64,000 bases of DNA from contig NZ_JNWV01000025.1 of the NCBI RefSeq assembly GCF_000716535.1, forward strand, positions 1 through 64,000, read 5' to 3'. The notes under the pieces are model-generated. The model ran no database searches. It worked only from the letters and a program-made list of their open reading frames with translations, and was not told the DNA's origin. The DNA is from Streptomyces flaveolus. Lineage in GTDB: Bacteria; Actinomycetota; Actinomycetes; Streptomycetales; Streptomycetaceae. Position numbers and translations under genes: made by a program. The stretch's first letter is position 1. Each line of letters starts with the position of its first letter. Of this stretch, positions 50,019 to 58,860 are shown piece by piece.

Positions 50019-50786
50019 GTGGACATCACCGTCCAGAGCTTTGCCGTCGCCAACCTGCGCCGCCGCCCCGCAGCGCTCGAGATCGGCGGTTTCGTCGCGG
50101 GATTCGACCCGACGACGACCAGTCCCTACATCAACTACGCGACCCCGGTGCCCGGCACCCGTCCCACCGACCGAGACGTCAGCGTGCTGATCGAGGCGTT
50201 TCGCGAGCGCGGGCTCAAACCACGGTTGGAGTTCGCCCCGCAGGCCGCACCAGCAGTGGAAGCGGCAGTGCGCCGGGCGGGGTTCGCCACGGAGGCTGTG
50301 CACGAATACATGGTCTGCACGCCCGCCACGCTGATGCCGCGGCCGACCGGCAACCGGACAACTGCCGGGCTCAGCGTGGAGATCCCGCGCACGGATGAGG
50401 ACTACGCGGCGATCGACGCGGCCCTGTCCGAGGCGTTCGCCGGTGACTTCGCTCCCTCTCCCGAAGGCGCCGCCCGACTACGGCGCACTCAGGAGAACGG
50501 CGGTGCGGTCCGGTTCGTCCGGGCCCCCGATGGCGGATGCGCCGGCGCGGCCTCCTGCTCCGCGCCGGCCGTGGGCACGTCGGAGTTGGCGGGTGTGGGG
50601 ACCCGCCCGGCCTTTCGTGGCCGCTCAGTTGCCGCCTCGGTCACGTGGGCACTGACCCAGGCCATGTTCTCTCGAGGAGCAGGATCGGTCTGGCTGGAGT
50701 ACGCGGGCGAAGGATCCCGCCGCGTGTACGAACGCGTCGGCTACCGGCCCCAAGGCACTCGTCTGTACATGAGCCTCGAAGGATGA
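50019..50786 (+). CDS. GNAT family N-acetyltransferase
   Basis: A 255-residue acetyltransferase of probable tandem GNAT layout. The N-terminal half (SVLIEAFRERGLKPRLEFAP) resembles an inactive GNAT-like domain; the C-terminal half has the acetyl-CoA-binding region in VGTRPAFRGRSVAASVTWALTQ, where RGRSVAA corresponds to the Q/RxxGxG/A motif, and ends with YERVGYRPQGTRLYM. It probably acetylates an amine of unknown nature. The GTG at 50019 is preceded by GTGAGGAC. The gene is single. Confidence 0.85.
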   Translation: MDITVQSFAVANLRRRPAALEIGGFVAGFDPTTTSPYINYATPVPGTRPTDRDVSVLIEAFRERGLKPRLEFAPQAAPAVEAAVRRAGFATEAVHEYMVCTPATLMPRPTGNRTTAGLSVEIPRTDEDYAAIDAALSEAFAGDFAPSPEGAARLRRTQENGGAVRFVRAPDGGCAGAASCSAPAVGTSELAGVGTRPAFRGRSVAASVTWALTQAMFSRGAGSVWLEYAGEGSRRVYERVGYRPQGTRLYMSLEG

Positions 50787-50931
50787 GGCGCCCGGTGGTG
50801 ACGGTCATGCCGTCACCACCGCTCTGTGCCTGCTGGACAGGCACGCGCTCGCCCACAAGCGCCCTGAGCCTCTCTGAGCGACCTGACGTAGCACCCGGCG
50901 CGGTGGCCGGCAGCGGTGCGAGGATGCTGTC

Positions 50932-51639
50932 GTGCTGGATGCGATCGATGCGGTGGACTGGGGTGCCGTACCGGGCCACCCCGACTGGTACGAACCGGCT
51001 CGTGCCGCCGAGGGCCTGCGGGCCCTGGCCGATGCGGCGAACCTGGTGGAGGCGGCGGAGGCCGGCTCGCTGCTCGGTGGCGGCGGAATCGTCCACGGCC
51101 ACAGTGCGGCGGTGTTTCCGGCGGCCGCGGTCGCGACCCCCTTCCTCCTGGAGATAGCTCAGCGGGGCCACCCGGCGGCGCGCGCCGCCGCGTTGGGACT
51201 GATCGACGAGGCCTTGTCGTCCTATCCCCACGCCGAGTACACGCGGGTGACGACGCCCTACGGCACAGCGGTCCCGATCTGCTGCGCCATCGCCGACCAT
51301 CTGCGATCCCGCACGGCTCTCCTCGCGAGACTGGGCAAGCGAGGCAGGGCACTGCTTGCCGATGCGGCCGAGCACTGGCGCTTCGAGATCCGGGAGTGCG
51401 TCGCCGACGGCACTGACACGGCGGCCTTCGGAACCCTGGTCGGCCGCTTCCCGGGCGGTGTACAGGCGGTGGAACTGCACCTCGGCGGGGAGATCGCCGT
51501 ACTGGACGAGGTTGCCCTCGAATACCCCCCTGTGCAGGGCTCTCTCGAAGCGTGCCTACGGGTGAGGGGACGGCGTCCGGGCGAACTGCCGCCCGGCGCC
51601 GTGCTGTTTTCCGAGGCGTGCGGTGAACGCGTGCACTGA
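50932..51639 (+). CDS. Hypothetical protein with HEAT-like helices (235 aa)
   Basis: A 235-residue protein, VLDAIDAVDWGAVPGHPDWY at the start. Repeating helix pairs (GLRALADAANLVEAAEAGSLL, LLEIAQRGHPAARAAALGLIDEAL, DHLRSRTALLARLGKRGRALL) resemble HEAT or similar scaffolds in many Streptomyces hypothetical proteins. No catalytic motif is visible. The GTG at 50932 (CTGTCGTGCTGG context) is the first usable start. No partner or operon. Function unknown. Confidence 0.7.
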   Translation: MLDAIDAVDWGAVPGHPDWYEPARAAEGLRALADAANLVEAAEAGSLLGGGGIVHGHSAAVFPAAAVATPFLLEIAQRGHPAARAAALGLIDEALSSYPHAEYTRVTTPYGTAVPICCAIADHLRSRTALLARLGKRGRALLADAAEHWRFEIRECVADGTDTAAFGTLVGRFPGGVQAVELHLGGEIAVLDEVALEYPPVQGSLEACLRVRGRRPGELPPGAVLFSEACGERVH

Positions 51640-51647
51640 AGAGTCCG

Positions 51648-52814
51648 TCACGCCTCCCGTCGTGGAGCCGGAGGCGAGGGGGAACGGTGGTCACGGAAGA
51701 ACTCGGTGATGTCGTGGGCCAGCAGGTCGGGTTCCTCGTGGGCGGCGAAGTGTCCGCCGCGGGGCATGCGGGTGTAGCGCGTGAGGTTGTAGGTGCGCTC
51801 GGCCCAGCTCCGTGGCGGCTGACTCAGGTCGGCGGGGAACAGGGCCAGGGCGGTGGGGACGTCCACCCGCCGCACCCGCCGGGTCAGGTTGTGCGCGTAC
51901 TCGTAGTAGGGCCGGAACGACGTGGCGATCGTGCCCGTGAACCAGTAGAGGGACGCCTGCGTGAGCACGAAGTCGTCGCTGAAGCGCGAGGACAGGTCAC
52001 CCCCGCAGTCGCTCCACGCGCGGTACTTCTCCGTGATCCAGGCCAGCACGCCGGCGGGTGAGTCGGTCAGGGCGGGGGCGAGGGTGAGGGGGCGTGTGGC
52101 CTGCTGGTGCATGTAGCCGCCTTCCTGTTCCTGCCAGGCCGCGACGGAGGCGAGGTAGGTCTCTTCCTCGGGGGTGAGTCCGGCCGGGTCGTGGTCGGCC
52201 GGGGGCGCGGCGGCGAGCAAATGGATGGCGACGACCGCCTCGGGGTGGGCCTCGGCGAGCCGTGAGGTGATGCCGGCGCCCAGGTCTCCGCCGTGTGCCG
52301 CGTAGCGACGGAAGCCGAGTTGGTCGTGCATCAACCGGTGCCAGAGGTCGTGGGTCTGTTCGGCCCCGGTGAGCGTCGGCCGCTGCGGTGAGAAGGCGAA
52401 GCCTGGCAGCGAGGGGACGATCACGGTGAAGGCGTCCTCGGCCTTCCCTCCGTACCGGGAGGGAGTGGCCAATCGCTCGGCGAGCGCGGTGAGTTCCAGG
52501 ACGGAGCTGGGCCAGCCGTGGGTGAGCACGATGGGCAGCGCGTCCGGGTGTTCGCCGTCGTAGCGGAGGTAGTGCACGGGCGTGCCGTCGAGGTCGACGA
52601 GGTGGGAGGGCAGAGCGTTGATGGCGGCCTCGTGGGTCCGCCAGTCGTAGCCGGAGGCCCAGTGGGTGACGAGGCGTCGGAGTTCCGCGAGGTCGGTGCC
52701 GGCCTCCCAGGCGCTGACCGGCCAGGGCTCCGGCCATCTTGTGGCGCGCAGCCTGGCGCGGAGGTCGTCCAGTTCGGCGTCACTGACCTTGATCATGGGT
52801 GTATCGGTCGGCAC
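51648..52814 (-). CDS. Epoxide hydrolase (alpha/beta hydrolase, EHN type)
   Basis: A 388-residue enzyme with an N-terminal EHN domain (about 1-110: IKVSDAELDDLRARLRATRWP) and alpha/beta hydrolase core. The oxyanion segment is VLTHGWPSSVLEL, the nucleophile Asp is in YAAHGGDLGAGITSRLA, and the catalytic His is in RMPRGGHFAAHEEPDLL. It would open epoxide rings to diols; juvenile-hormone-type hydrolases share this layout. GTG at 52814. Its start overlaps the 3' end of the truncated MFS gene by 35 bases on the same strand, so it may be the third gene of a TetR-MFS-hydrolase operon. Confidence 0.88.
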   Translation of the reverse strand: MPTDTPMIKVSDAELDDLRARLRATRWPEPWPVSAWEAGTDLAELRRLVTHWASGYDWRTHEAAINALPSHLVDLDGTPVHYLRYDGEHPDALPIVLTHGWPSSVLELTALAERLATPSRYGGKAEDAFTVIVPSLPGFAFSPQRPTLTGAEQTHDLWHRLMHDQLGFRRYAAHGGDLGAGITSRLAEAHPEAVVAIHLLAAAPPADHDPAGLTPEEETYLASVAAWQEQEGGYMHQQATRPLTLAPALTDSPAGVLAWITEKYRAWSDCGGDLSSRFSDDFVLTQASLYWFTGTIATSFRPYYEYAHNLTRRVRRVDVPTALALFPADLSQPPRSWAERTYNLTRYTRMPRGGHFAAHEEPDLLAHDITEFFRDHRSPSPPAPRREA

Positions 52815-53709
52815 GGTGCTCTCCTCGGTGTGCTGGGTGTTCCGGCCGGGCGGGGCCGGCGTCGACGGCTTCTTCGCGCGCGGCTTCTTCGTGCGCGGGT
52901 TCTTCGTGCGCGGGCGGCGGGGCTGCGCGGGCGGCGCCCGCCAGAGGGATGGCTGCGGCCATGAGGGCGGCGACGACCAGCAGAGCCGGTGCGAGGGCGG
53001 TCCGGTCGGCGAGGAATCCGATCAGCGGCGGGCCGCAGACGAAGCCGCAGTATCCGATCGAGGTGATCACTCCGACCCGGACGGCGGCTCTGGCGGGATT
53101 ATCGGAACCGGCGCTCAGACCGACGGGGAATCCGAGTGCCGCGCCCGCTCCCCGCAGCAGCGCGCCGGCGAATCCCGTCCACAGACCGGGTCCGAAGGCG
53201 AACAGGACGACCCCGGAGGCTGCCGAACCGGCCGCCGCGCGCAGGGCGCCGGGCCGGCCCAAGCGGTCGACGATCTGCGGCCCGAGCCAGCGGCCCAGCG
53301 TGACCGCCGCGAGGAACGCGGCATAGGCGAGGGTGCCGACGGAGGCCGCGGTGTGGTGGCGGTCGATGACGGCGAGGCTGATCCAGTTGCTCCCCGCCCC
53401 TTCCGCCAGGGCGAAGGCCAGTGCGACGAGACCGACGCCGATGAGCACAGCCACCGCGGTGACGGCCCGCCGGGGCCCGACGCGTGCGACGACGGTCCCT
53501 GCCAGGGGCAGTGCGGCGACACCGCCGACCGCGATCAGCAGCAGGAGAAGGCCCACCGATGCGGCGTCCAGGTCCATTCGCTCGCGGATCTGCGGCAGCC
53601 GGGACACCCACGTCGCTCCGGCCAGGCCCAGGGCGGCGAAGACCAGGTACGTCGACCGTACGGCCATCCGGGTCTCACGCGAGTACGGGCCGCCGGCCGG
53701 TGTGTTCAC
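52780..53709 (-). pseudogene. MFS transporter with internal deletion (309 aa)
   Basis: The reading frame starts VNTPAGGPYSRETRMAVRST with three membrane segments (YLVFAALGLAGATW, SVGLLLLLIAVGGVAALPLAG, RRAVTAVAVLIGVGLVALAFA). It then goes directly into EGAGSNWISLAVIDRHH, normally the start of the C-terminal six-span half, followed by GRWLGPQIVDRLGR and further segments. Segments 4 to 6 and the central loop, about 90-110 residues, are absent; full-length relatives have about 390-400. The join is in frame and the Glu/Ala-rich tail is intact. It probably cannot transport. The GTG overlaps the TetR stop. Confidence 0.6.
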
Positions 53710-54314
53710 GCCCCCGGTCCTATGACCGGGCCGAGGGTCTGCGCGATGGCAGCCCGTGTCTCCTCGCGAGGGTCCCGATCCGTCGACAGCAGCGCATGCA
53801 TGATCATGCCCTCCAGCAGCGCGTCCAGGCGTGCGGCGGTCTCCGGTCCGGTGAAGCGGGCCAGTACGGCCCGGCCGGCCTTGGTCCACTCGTGTGTCAG
53901 CGCGCGCAGAGCGGGGTCGCGCAGCGCGGCCAGATGCAGCTCGAAGCCGAGGACTGCACTGCGGTGCCGGGACGGTCCTCCCTGGACGACGTCCACCAGG
54001 ACGTCGATCAGGTCCTCGCGCGTCGCCACTTCGGCGAAGAGGGCTTCGTACTCGGCGGTCCGCTGTTCGACGTACCAGGTGAACGCCTGAGTCCGCAGTT
54101 CGGTCAGGCTCGCGAAGTGGTAGGTGACCGAGCCCAACGGTACGTCCGCACTGGAGGCCACTTTGCGGTGCGTGATACCGGCGACCCCGTCCGCGACGAG
54201 TACGTCCAACGCGGCGTCCAGGATCCGCCTCCTGCGCTGCGGATCGTGGCGCCGCGCGCGTCGTTCCCCGCGGCCTGCCGTCTCTTGCCCGTCGGGGGTT
54301 CCCATCCCATCCAT
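53706..54314 (-). CDS. TetR family regulator of the MFS/epoxide hydrolase genes
   Basis: A 202-residue regulator. The HTH lies at about residues 28-75 (RRRILDAALDVLVADGVAGITHRKVASSADVPLGSVTYHFAS across the two helices). Its stop overlaps the MFS start (GTGA), so it is the first gene of a unit with MFS and probably the epoxide hydrolase. A 16-base perfect palindrome AAGAACAATTGTTCTT (54337-54352) and a half site AAGAACAA (54315-54322) lie directly upstream, typical of autoregulation. ATG 54314 has no clear ribosome site; ATG 54305 is an alternative. Confidence 0.88.
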   Translation of the reverse strand: MDGMGTPDGQETAGRGERRARRHDPQRRRRILDAALDVLVADGVAGITHRKVASSADVPLGSVTYHFASLTELRTQAFTWYVEQRTAEYEALFAEVATREDLIDVLVDVVQGGPSRHRSAVLGFELHLAALRDPALRALTHEWTKAGRAVLARFTGPETAARLDALLEGMIMHALLSTDRDPREETRAAIAQTLGPVIGPGA

Positions 54315-54352
54315 AAGAACAAAAGTACACTACGTAAAGAACAATTGTTCTT
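54315..54352. promoter_or_regulatory. Perfect palindromic operator and half site
   Basis: AAGAACAATTGTTCTT at 54337-54352 is a perfect 16-base palindrome, and AAGAACAA at 54315-54322 repeats its half site next to the TetR start codon. The stretch is AT-rich in GC-rich DNA. Likely binding site for the TetR protein at 53706. Confidence 0.65.
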
Positions 54353-54591
54353 ATGGACCCGCTCGACGGGCCGACAGCACTAATCGGGATCTTGCGTTGC
54401 CGTGACGGACGGTGAGGCATTAGGGTCGCTCACGTGACTGCCGGGTCGGCCATGGGCCATACACGAGTGAGGCACCCGGCCTCGGCTTGAGCACGAGGCG
54501 GGCAAGAGCCCCGCCGCTCCTCCGCGTCTTCCCTCCAGCGCCCACACGTGGCGCCAAACAGCGGACCCAAGACCCGGAGACACACTCACAC

Positions 54592-55017
54592 ATGCCACAT
54601 GATCAGCAGCGCAGGCCCGAACTCGCCTCGCCGGCCACCGTCCAGCTGAACCACACCGCCGTTTACGCCACAGACCGTCGACTGTCGGCCGAATTCATCG
54701 CCGCGATCCTGGGTCTGAAGGTGGGCGCCCCCTTCGGGCCGTTCCTACCCGTCGACCTGGGCAACGGCGTCACACTCGACTACTACGAGAAGCGCGACGA
54801 GCCGATCCAGTCGCAGCACTACGCGTTCCTCGTGCCCGACGATCAATTCAGCACCATGATCGCCCGCTTGGAGACGGTCGGTGTCACCTATTACGCCGAT
54901 CCCAGCCACACCGAGCCCGGCCAGATCAACCGTCTCTTCGGCGGACGTGGCGCCTACTTCTCCGACCCGGACGGCCACAACATGGAGATCATGACTCGGC
55001 CGTACGTCCGCCCGTAG
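54592..55017 (+). CDS. VOC family (glyoxalase-like) protein
   Basis: A 141-residue VOC protein with two beta-alpha-beta units: LNHTAVYATDRRLSAEFIAAILGLKVGAP (about 18-45, with a metal-ligand-like His) and HYAFLVPDDQFSTMIARLETVGV (about 78-100), ending GGRGAYFSDPDGHNMEIMTRPY, where the Asp-Pro-Asp-Gly-His-Asn-Met-Glu end is characteristic. It probably isomerises or cleaves a small substrate, or binds an antibiotic; no clue which. ATG 54592 follows GGAGACACACTC at a distance of 11 bases. Confidence 0.85.
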   Translation: MPHDQQRRPELASPATVQLNHTAVYATDRRLSAEFIAAILGLKVGAPFGPFLPVDLGNGVTLDYYEKRDEPIQSQHYAFLVPDDQFSTMIARLETVGVTYYADPSHTEPGQINRLFGGRGAYFSDPDGHNMEIMTRPYVRP

Positions 55018-55224
55018 GAGGCCGTCTAGCGGCGCCGAGCCCTGACTCACGCGCCCCGCGTCCCCTGCCGGCGCTGCCCCTGACGCCCCGATGCGCCGGG
55101 GGCAGTGCTTGCTCGCTCCGAGTAAACATCGGGAGCGGGCAGCCGCCGCCAGACGTGGGAATCGATGAAGGGCCGCGGCCACCTCCCGTTGACTTGCGTC
55201 GGCCCGCCCCCCGTGCATCGTGAC

Positions 55225-55797
55225 TCACGTACAGGACGGGCGGCTCAGGCGGAGCCGCTCGCGCATCTGGCTGGCATCACGGGGCGCGGTGACCGCTCCC
55301 CCCGTGGAGGGGAATCGGCAGATGAGCTCGGTGGCGCCACCAACGCGGCGACGCCCACGCCCTGCTCTGCGGCCCATGTCCACTATCTGCGGCGCCGCCC
55401 ATACTGCCAGCGCAGTCCCCACGCCCAGCACGCACACCACGAGCGTGACCAGACGCTGCTCGTAGGCCCGACCGCCATCGGAGTTCGACGCACGGGCCCG
55501 CACCAGCTGCGGCACCAGCACGGCGTTGAGCGCACCACCGATCAGCAGCGTGTACAGGCTCGTCGGCACCGTGTTCGCCGTGTTGTACGTACTGGCCAGC
55601 AGGCCGGTTCCGAGCGCTGCGGCCTGCAGCACCTGGCGGATCAGCCCTGTCGCCCGGGACACCACCGTGCCACCGGCCATGAGTAAGGACGAACGAGCCA
55701 GCCCGTCCTCGTCCTTCTCGCGTCGGGCAGCATGCCGCCCCCTCGTCTGCTGCTCCTGCGGCATGGTCTGCGCCGCGGAGCTCGTCCCCTCCACCAT
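55225..55797 (-). pseudogene. murJ: N-terminal fragment of MurJ (lipid II flippase)
   Basis: The minus strand gives LARSSLLMAGGTVVSRATGL, then LGTGLLASTYNTANTVPTSLYTLLIGGALNAVLVPQLVRA (split at about residue 70), the conserved beginning of MurJ/MviN (RATG..R and P..L..GA..A..VP). MurJ has 14 membrane spans and 500-800 residues; this frame stops at 190, and homology ends at about VWAAPQIVDMGRR (residue 145). It is a truncated copy and probably non-functional. The genuine murJ is expected elsewhere (near the origin-distal rnpA/trx region in Streptomyces). Confidence 0.6.
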
Positions 55798-55903
55798 GCC
55801 GTCAACCTATGTCCTCACGGTTCCACGGCCCGAATGTGCCTCCGTCACCACGCCGCGCGGGCTGGAGCGCTCATCGTCGTACGCACCGGTCGGGGGGTGC
55901 CGG

Positions 55904-56524
55904 TCAGCCGGAAGCGGTGGCGACCGCGAGGCCGAGGCCTATGAGCGCGACGCCCGTGGTCCGCCCGAGCGCACGGCGGAGCCGCGGCTTCTGGAGGACG
56001 GGCCCGGCCTTGGACAGCAGGAGCACGTAGCTGCTCAGCCACGCGAGGGTGAGCGTGGTGTGGAGGAGCACGAGGAGCTTCATGCCCCAGGAGGCGGGCA
56101 GCTGAGGCGGGGCCAGCGTCGGGAGCAGCCCGGTGTAGAAGACGGCGATCTTCGGGTTGAGGACGTTGCCGGCCAGGCCGGTCCGCCAGGGGCTCCCGGC
56201 GGCGGCAGGACCGGCATCCGTTCGGCCGGCCGGTGCCGAACGGCGGTGCTGCCACAGCGTCTGCGCGCCCAGGAACACCAGGTAGCCGGCGCCGAGGAGC
56301 TTGACGGCCAGGTAGGCCGCGGGCGAGGCGGCGAGCACGGCCGCGAGCCCCGCCACGGTCAGCGCACCCCACAGCAGCAGCCCGGTCGCGACCCCGCCCA
56401 CGGTACGCAGCCCGTCCCGGGGACCGGCCATGAGCGCGCGTCGGGTCACCACCGCCATGTCCGGGCCGGGCACGACGGTGAGCAGTCCCAGGACGCCGAT
56501 CGCGGTCACGACATGGGTCAGCAC
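55904..56524 (-). CDS. LysE/RhtB family exporter
   Basis: A 206-residue membrane protein with about six segments. The N-terminal VVPGPDMAVVTRRALMAGPRDGLRTVGGV contains the PGPD motif and the GxxxGxxxxxG pattern of LysE/RhtB exporters, which release amino acids or derivatives from the cell. The middle shows AGYLVFLGAQTLW and the end LAGNVLNPKIAVFYTGLLP, another hallmark (NPK). It overlaps the 3' end of the ammonia-lyase gene by seven bases, so the pair is an operon facing the LysR regulator. Confidence 0.88.
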   Translation of the reverse strand: MLTHVVTAIGVLGLLTVVPGPDMAVVTRRALMAGPRDGLRTVGGVATGLLLWGALTVAGLAAVLAASPAAYLAVKLLGAGYLVFLGAQTLWQHRRSAPAGRTDAGPAAAGSPWRTGLAGNVLNPKIAVFYTGLLPTLAPPQLPASWGMKLLVLLHTTLTLAWLSSYVLLLSKAGPVLQKPRLRRALGRTTGVALIGLGLAVATASG

Positions 56525-57666
56525 GCTGCCGGCCTCCCCCCGGCCGAACCAGACGCGCCGGAGTGCGGGTTGGCAGCCGTGCCCTCCGTGCTTAGCAGCA
56601 CGACGACCGAGGACGGCCCCAACCCCAGCGCCGTACGGCGTTCCTCGGCCCCCACGCCGGTGAGCGCCGCGCGCAGACCGGCGAGCGACGCGGCCCCGCA
56701 GGGGCCCGCGGAGACACCGGCAGCGGCCAGATCACCGGCCGCCCGGGCGCTGTCGCCGTCCGAGACCGCGACCGCGGCGTCCAGCCCGTCGCGCAGACGG
56801 GGCCAGGCGATGCTGGACGGGGTACCGCAGTTCAGCCCGGCCATGGTGGTCTCCCCCGTCGGGACGCTGACGGGCGCGCCGAGGGTGAGGCTTTCCAGGA
56901 CGCACGGCGCGGTCTCCGGCTCCACCGACAGCAGCGCCGGGGCACGTCCGGAGGGGCGGCTTCGGTAGTGGGTGACCACGGCCTGTGCCAGGGACCCCAC
57001 GCCCACCGGTATGGAGACGAGATCGGGGCCTTCGGCGACCCCTTCGGCCGACAACTGCTCGTCGATCTCGGCGCAGAGGGTGGAGTAACCCTCGACGATC
57101 CAGCGCGGGATCTGCTCGTAACCCGGCCAGGCGGTGTCCTGGACCAGGACCGCGTCCGGCGCGCCGGCCGCCTCGGCCGCCAGGCGCACGGCCTCGTCGT
57201 AGGGTCCCGGGACCTCGGTGACCTTCGCCTGTTCTGCGACGATGGCCGCCACGGCCTGCGGATGCACGCCCTGCGGAACGAAGACGTGGGCCTCCTGGCC
57301 GAGGCGGCGGGCCATGCGGGCCACCGCTCGTCCGTGGTTGCCGTCGGTGGCGGTGACGAGGGTGACCGGGGCCGGTTCTTCGCCGTTCACCGTCCGCTCG
57401 GCAAGGGTGCGGTGGACCGCCCAGGACGCACCCAGGGCCTTGAACGCGGGCAGTCCCAGACGGCACGACTCGTCCTTGACGAAGACCCGGCCGACTCCCC
57501 ACGCGTGCGCCAGCGACGGGAGTTCGGTCAGTGGGGTGGGCGCGTAGTCGGGCAGCGAGAAGTGGAAGGCCCGCACCTCGGCCGGCGCGGGTTCACACCG
57601 CCAGGCACGGGCATCGGAGCGCGCGAACCACGGCAGGGAACGGGAGGAGCAAGGATTGTCAGGCAC
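56518..57666 (-). CDS. dpaL: 2,3-diaminopropionate ammonia-lyase-like PLP enzyme
   Basis: A 382-residue fold type II PLP enzyme. The PLP-binding Lys76 lies in RLGLPAFKALGASWAVH, the substrate loop reads TATDGNHGRAVARMARRL, and the phosphate-binding region is SIPVGVGSLAQAVVTHY. These match diaminopropionate ammonia-lyase, which turns 2,3-diaminopropionate into pyruvate and ammonia; threonine deaminase-type activity is an alternative. The GTG start at 57666 is 150 bases from the divergent LysR gene, and the exporter gene overlaps its end. The chemistry fits catabolism or detoxification of a diamino acid (inference). Confidence 0.8.
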   Translation of the reverse strand: MPDNPCSSRSLPWFARSDARAWRCEPAPAEVRAFHFSLPDYAPTPLTELPSLAHAWGVGRVFVKDESCRLGLPAFKALGASWAVHRTLAERTVNGEEPAPVTLVTATDGNHGRAVARMARRLGQEAHVFVPQGVHPQAVAAIVAEQAKVTEVPGPYDEAVRLAAEAAGAPDAVLVQDTAWPGYEQIPRWIVEGYSTLCAEIDEQLSAEGVAEGPDLVSIPVGVGSLAQAVVTHYRSRPSGRAPALLSVEPETAPCVLESLTLGAPVSVPTGETTMAGLNCGTPSSIAWPRLRDGLDAAVAVSDGDSARAAGDLAAAGVSAGPCGAASLAGLRAALTGVGAEERRTALGLGPSSVVVLLSTEGTAANPHSGASGSAGGRPAAC

Positions 57667-57742
57667 AGGATCAGGGTGCGGTGCGCCCCTACGATCGGTC
57701 CAGCGAATGTTTTCGACCTATACTCATCAAAAAAACCAACTG

Positions 57743-57782
57743 ATCGACCAATCGACTGATCCATCAATCGACCGATCGACCT
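57743..57782. repeat. Five-unit 8-bp tandem array in a divergent promoter
   Basis: ATCGACCA, ATCGACTG, ATCCATCA, ATCGACCG and ATCGACCT follow each other at 8-base steps (57743-57782), 35 bases before the LysR start and 77 after the ammonia-lyase start. Four of five units keep ATCGAC. Such phased copies are candidate sites for the LysR regulator, or the product of slippage. Confidence 0.6.
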
Positions 57783-57816
57783 TCGGTCCGGGAAGGCGAG
57801 GGAAGGCGGGCGCCCC

Positions 57817-58737
57817 ATGTTCGATCTGCACCGACTGCGCCTGCTCCGGGAACTCAAGCACCGCGGCACCCTGGCGGCCGTCGCCGCCGCCCTCTCCTAC
57901 GCCCCCTCCTCCGTCTCCCAGCAGCTCTCCCAATTGGAGACCGAGGTCGGCGTCCCGCTGCTGGAACCGGTCGGGCGGCGGGTACGGCTGACCGAGCAGG
58001 CCGAGATCCTCGTCGCCCACACCGAAGCGGTCCTCGAACGTCTGGAGCGCGCGGAGGCGGACATCGCCGCCTCGCTGTCCGACCTGACCGGCACCCTGCG
58101 CATCGCCTCGTTCCAGACGGCCGCCCTGGCCCTCGTCCCGACCGCGCTCGGCCTGCTGCGTGACCAGCACCCGCACCTGCGCGTCCACGTCACCCACATG
58201 GAGCCGGAGAAGGCCCTACCCGCCCTGCAGGCCCGCGACTTCGACCTCGTCCTGGCCGAGGAATACCCCGGCAACCCCAACCCTCGGCCCGCCGAACTGG
58301 AGCAGGAAGACCTGCTCGACGACCCCCTGCACCTGGCCCTTCCGAAGCCGGCCGACACAGCGGAAGCCGACGGCCCGACGGCGGCGCTGCGTTCACTCGC
58401 CGACCGCCCCTGGGTGATGGAACCCGAGGGCACCGCCGCCCGGCACTGGGCCGTGACCCTGTGCCGCGACGCCGGCTTCGAACCGGACGTACGGTTCGAG
58501 ACCACCGACCTGCTGCTCCACCTCCGCCTCGTGGAGCAGAATCACGCCGCGGCCTTCCTGCCCGGCCTCGTCTGGACCGGACAGAGCCCGACCGTCACCC
58601 TGCGGCCCCTCCCCCGGGGCCGGCGCACGCGCCGCATCTTCACCGTCGTACGCCGCGGACGCGGCCGGCACCCTGCCGTGCGGGCGTGCCGGGAGGCCCT
58701 CCTCCGAGCGGTCAGCCTGCGCTCCGACCACGCGTGA
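57817..58737 (+). CDS. LysR family transcriptional regulator
   Basis: A 306-residue regulator of usual length: winged HTH at about residues 1-62 (LRLLRELKHRGTLAAVAAALSYAPSSVSQQLSQLE split around the turn), a linker helix, and a substrate-binding domain with TGTLRIASFQTAALALVPTALGL and the second lobe GTAARHWAVTLCRDAGFEP. The ATG at 57817 follows GGAAGGCGGGCGCC. It faces the ammonia-lyase/LysE operon and is the likely regulator; the octamer array between them is a candidate site. Inducer unknown, perhaps the diamino acid. Confidence 0.88.
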   Translation: MFDLHRLRLLRELKHRGTLAAVAAALSYAPSSVSQQLSQLETEVGVPLLEPVGRRVRLTEQAEILVAHTEAVLERLERAEADIAASLSDLTGTLRIASFQTAALALVPTALGLLRDQHPHLRVHVTHMEPEKALPALQARDFDLVLAEEYPGNPNPRPAELEQEDLLDDPLHLALPKPADTAEADGPTAALRSLADRPWVMEPEGTAARHWAVTLCRDAGFEPDVRFETTDLLLHLRLVEQNHAAAFLPGLVWTGQSPTVTLRPLPRGRRTRRIFTVVRRGRGRHPAVRACREALLRAVSLRSDHA

Positions 58738-58860
58738 CGGAACGCACTGACTGGACCACCTCTGTCATGCCGCGCATTCTCCCCGGCACCAAGCCAAGCG
58801 CCGCCGTCGGACGTCTACGTGGGCCGGCGCTGGGTGCGGGACGAAGCACAGTCGGCTGCA

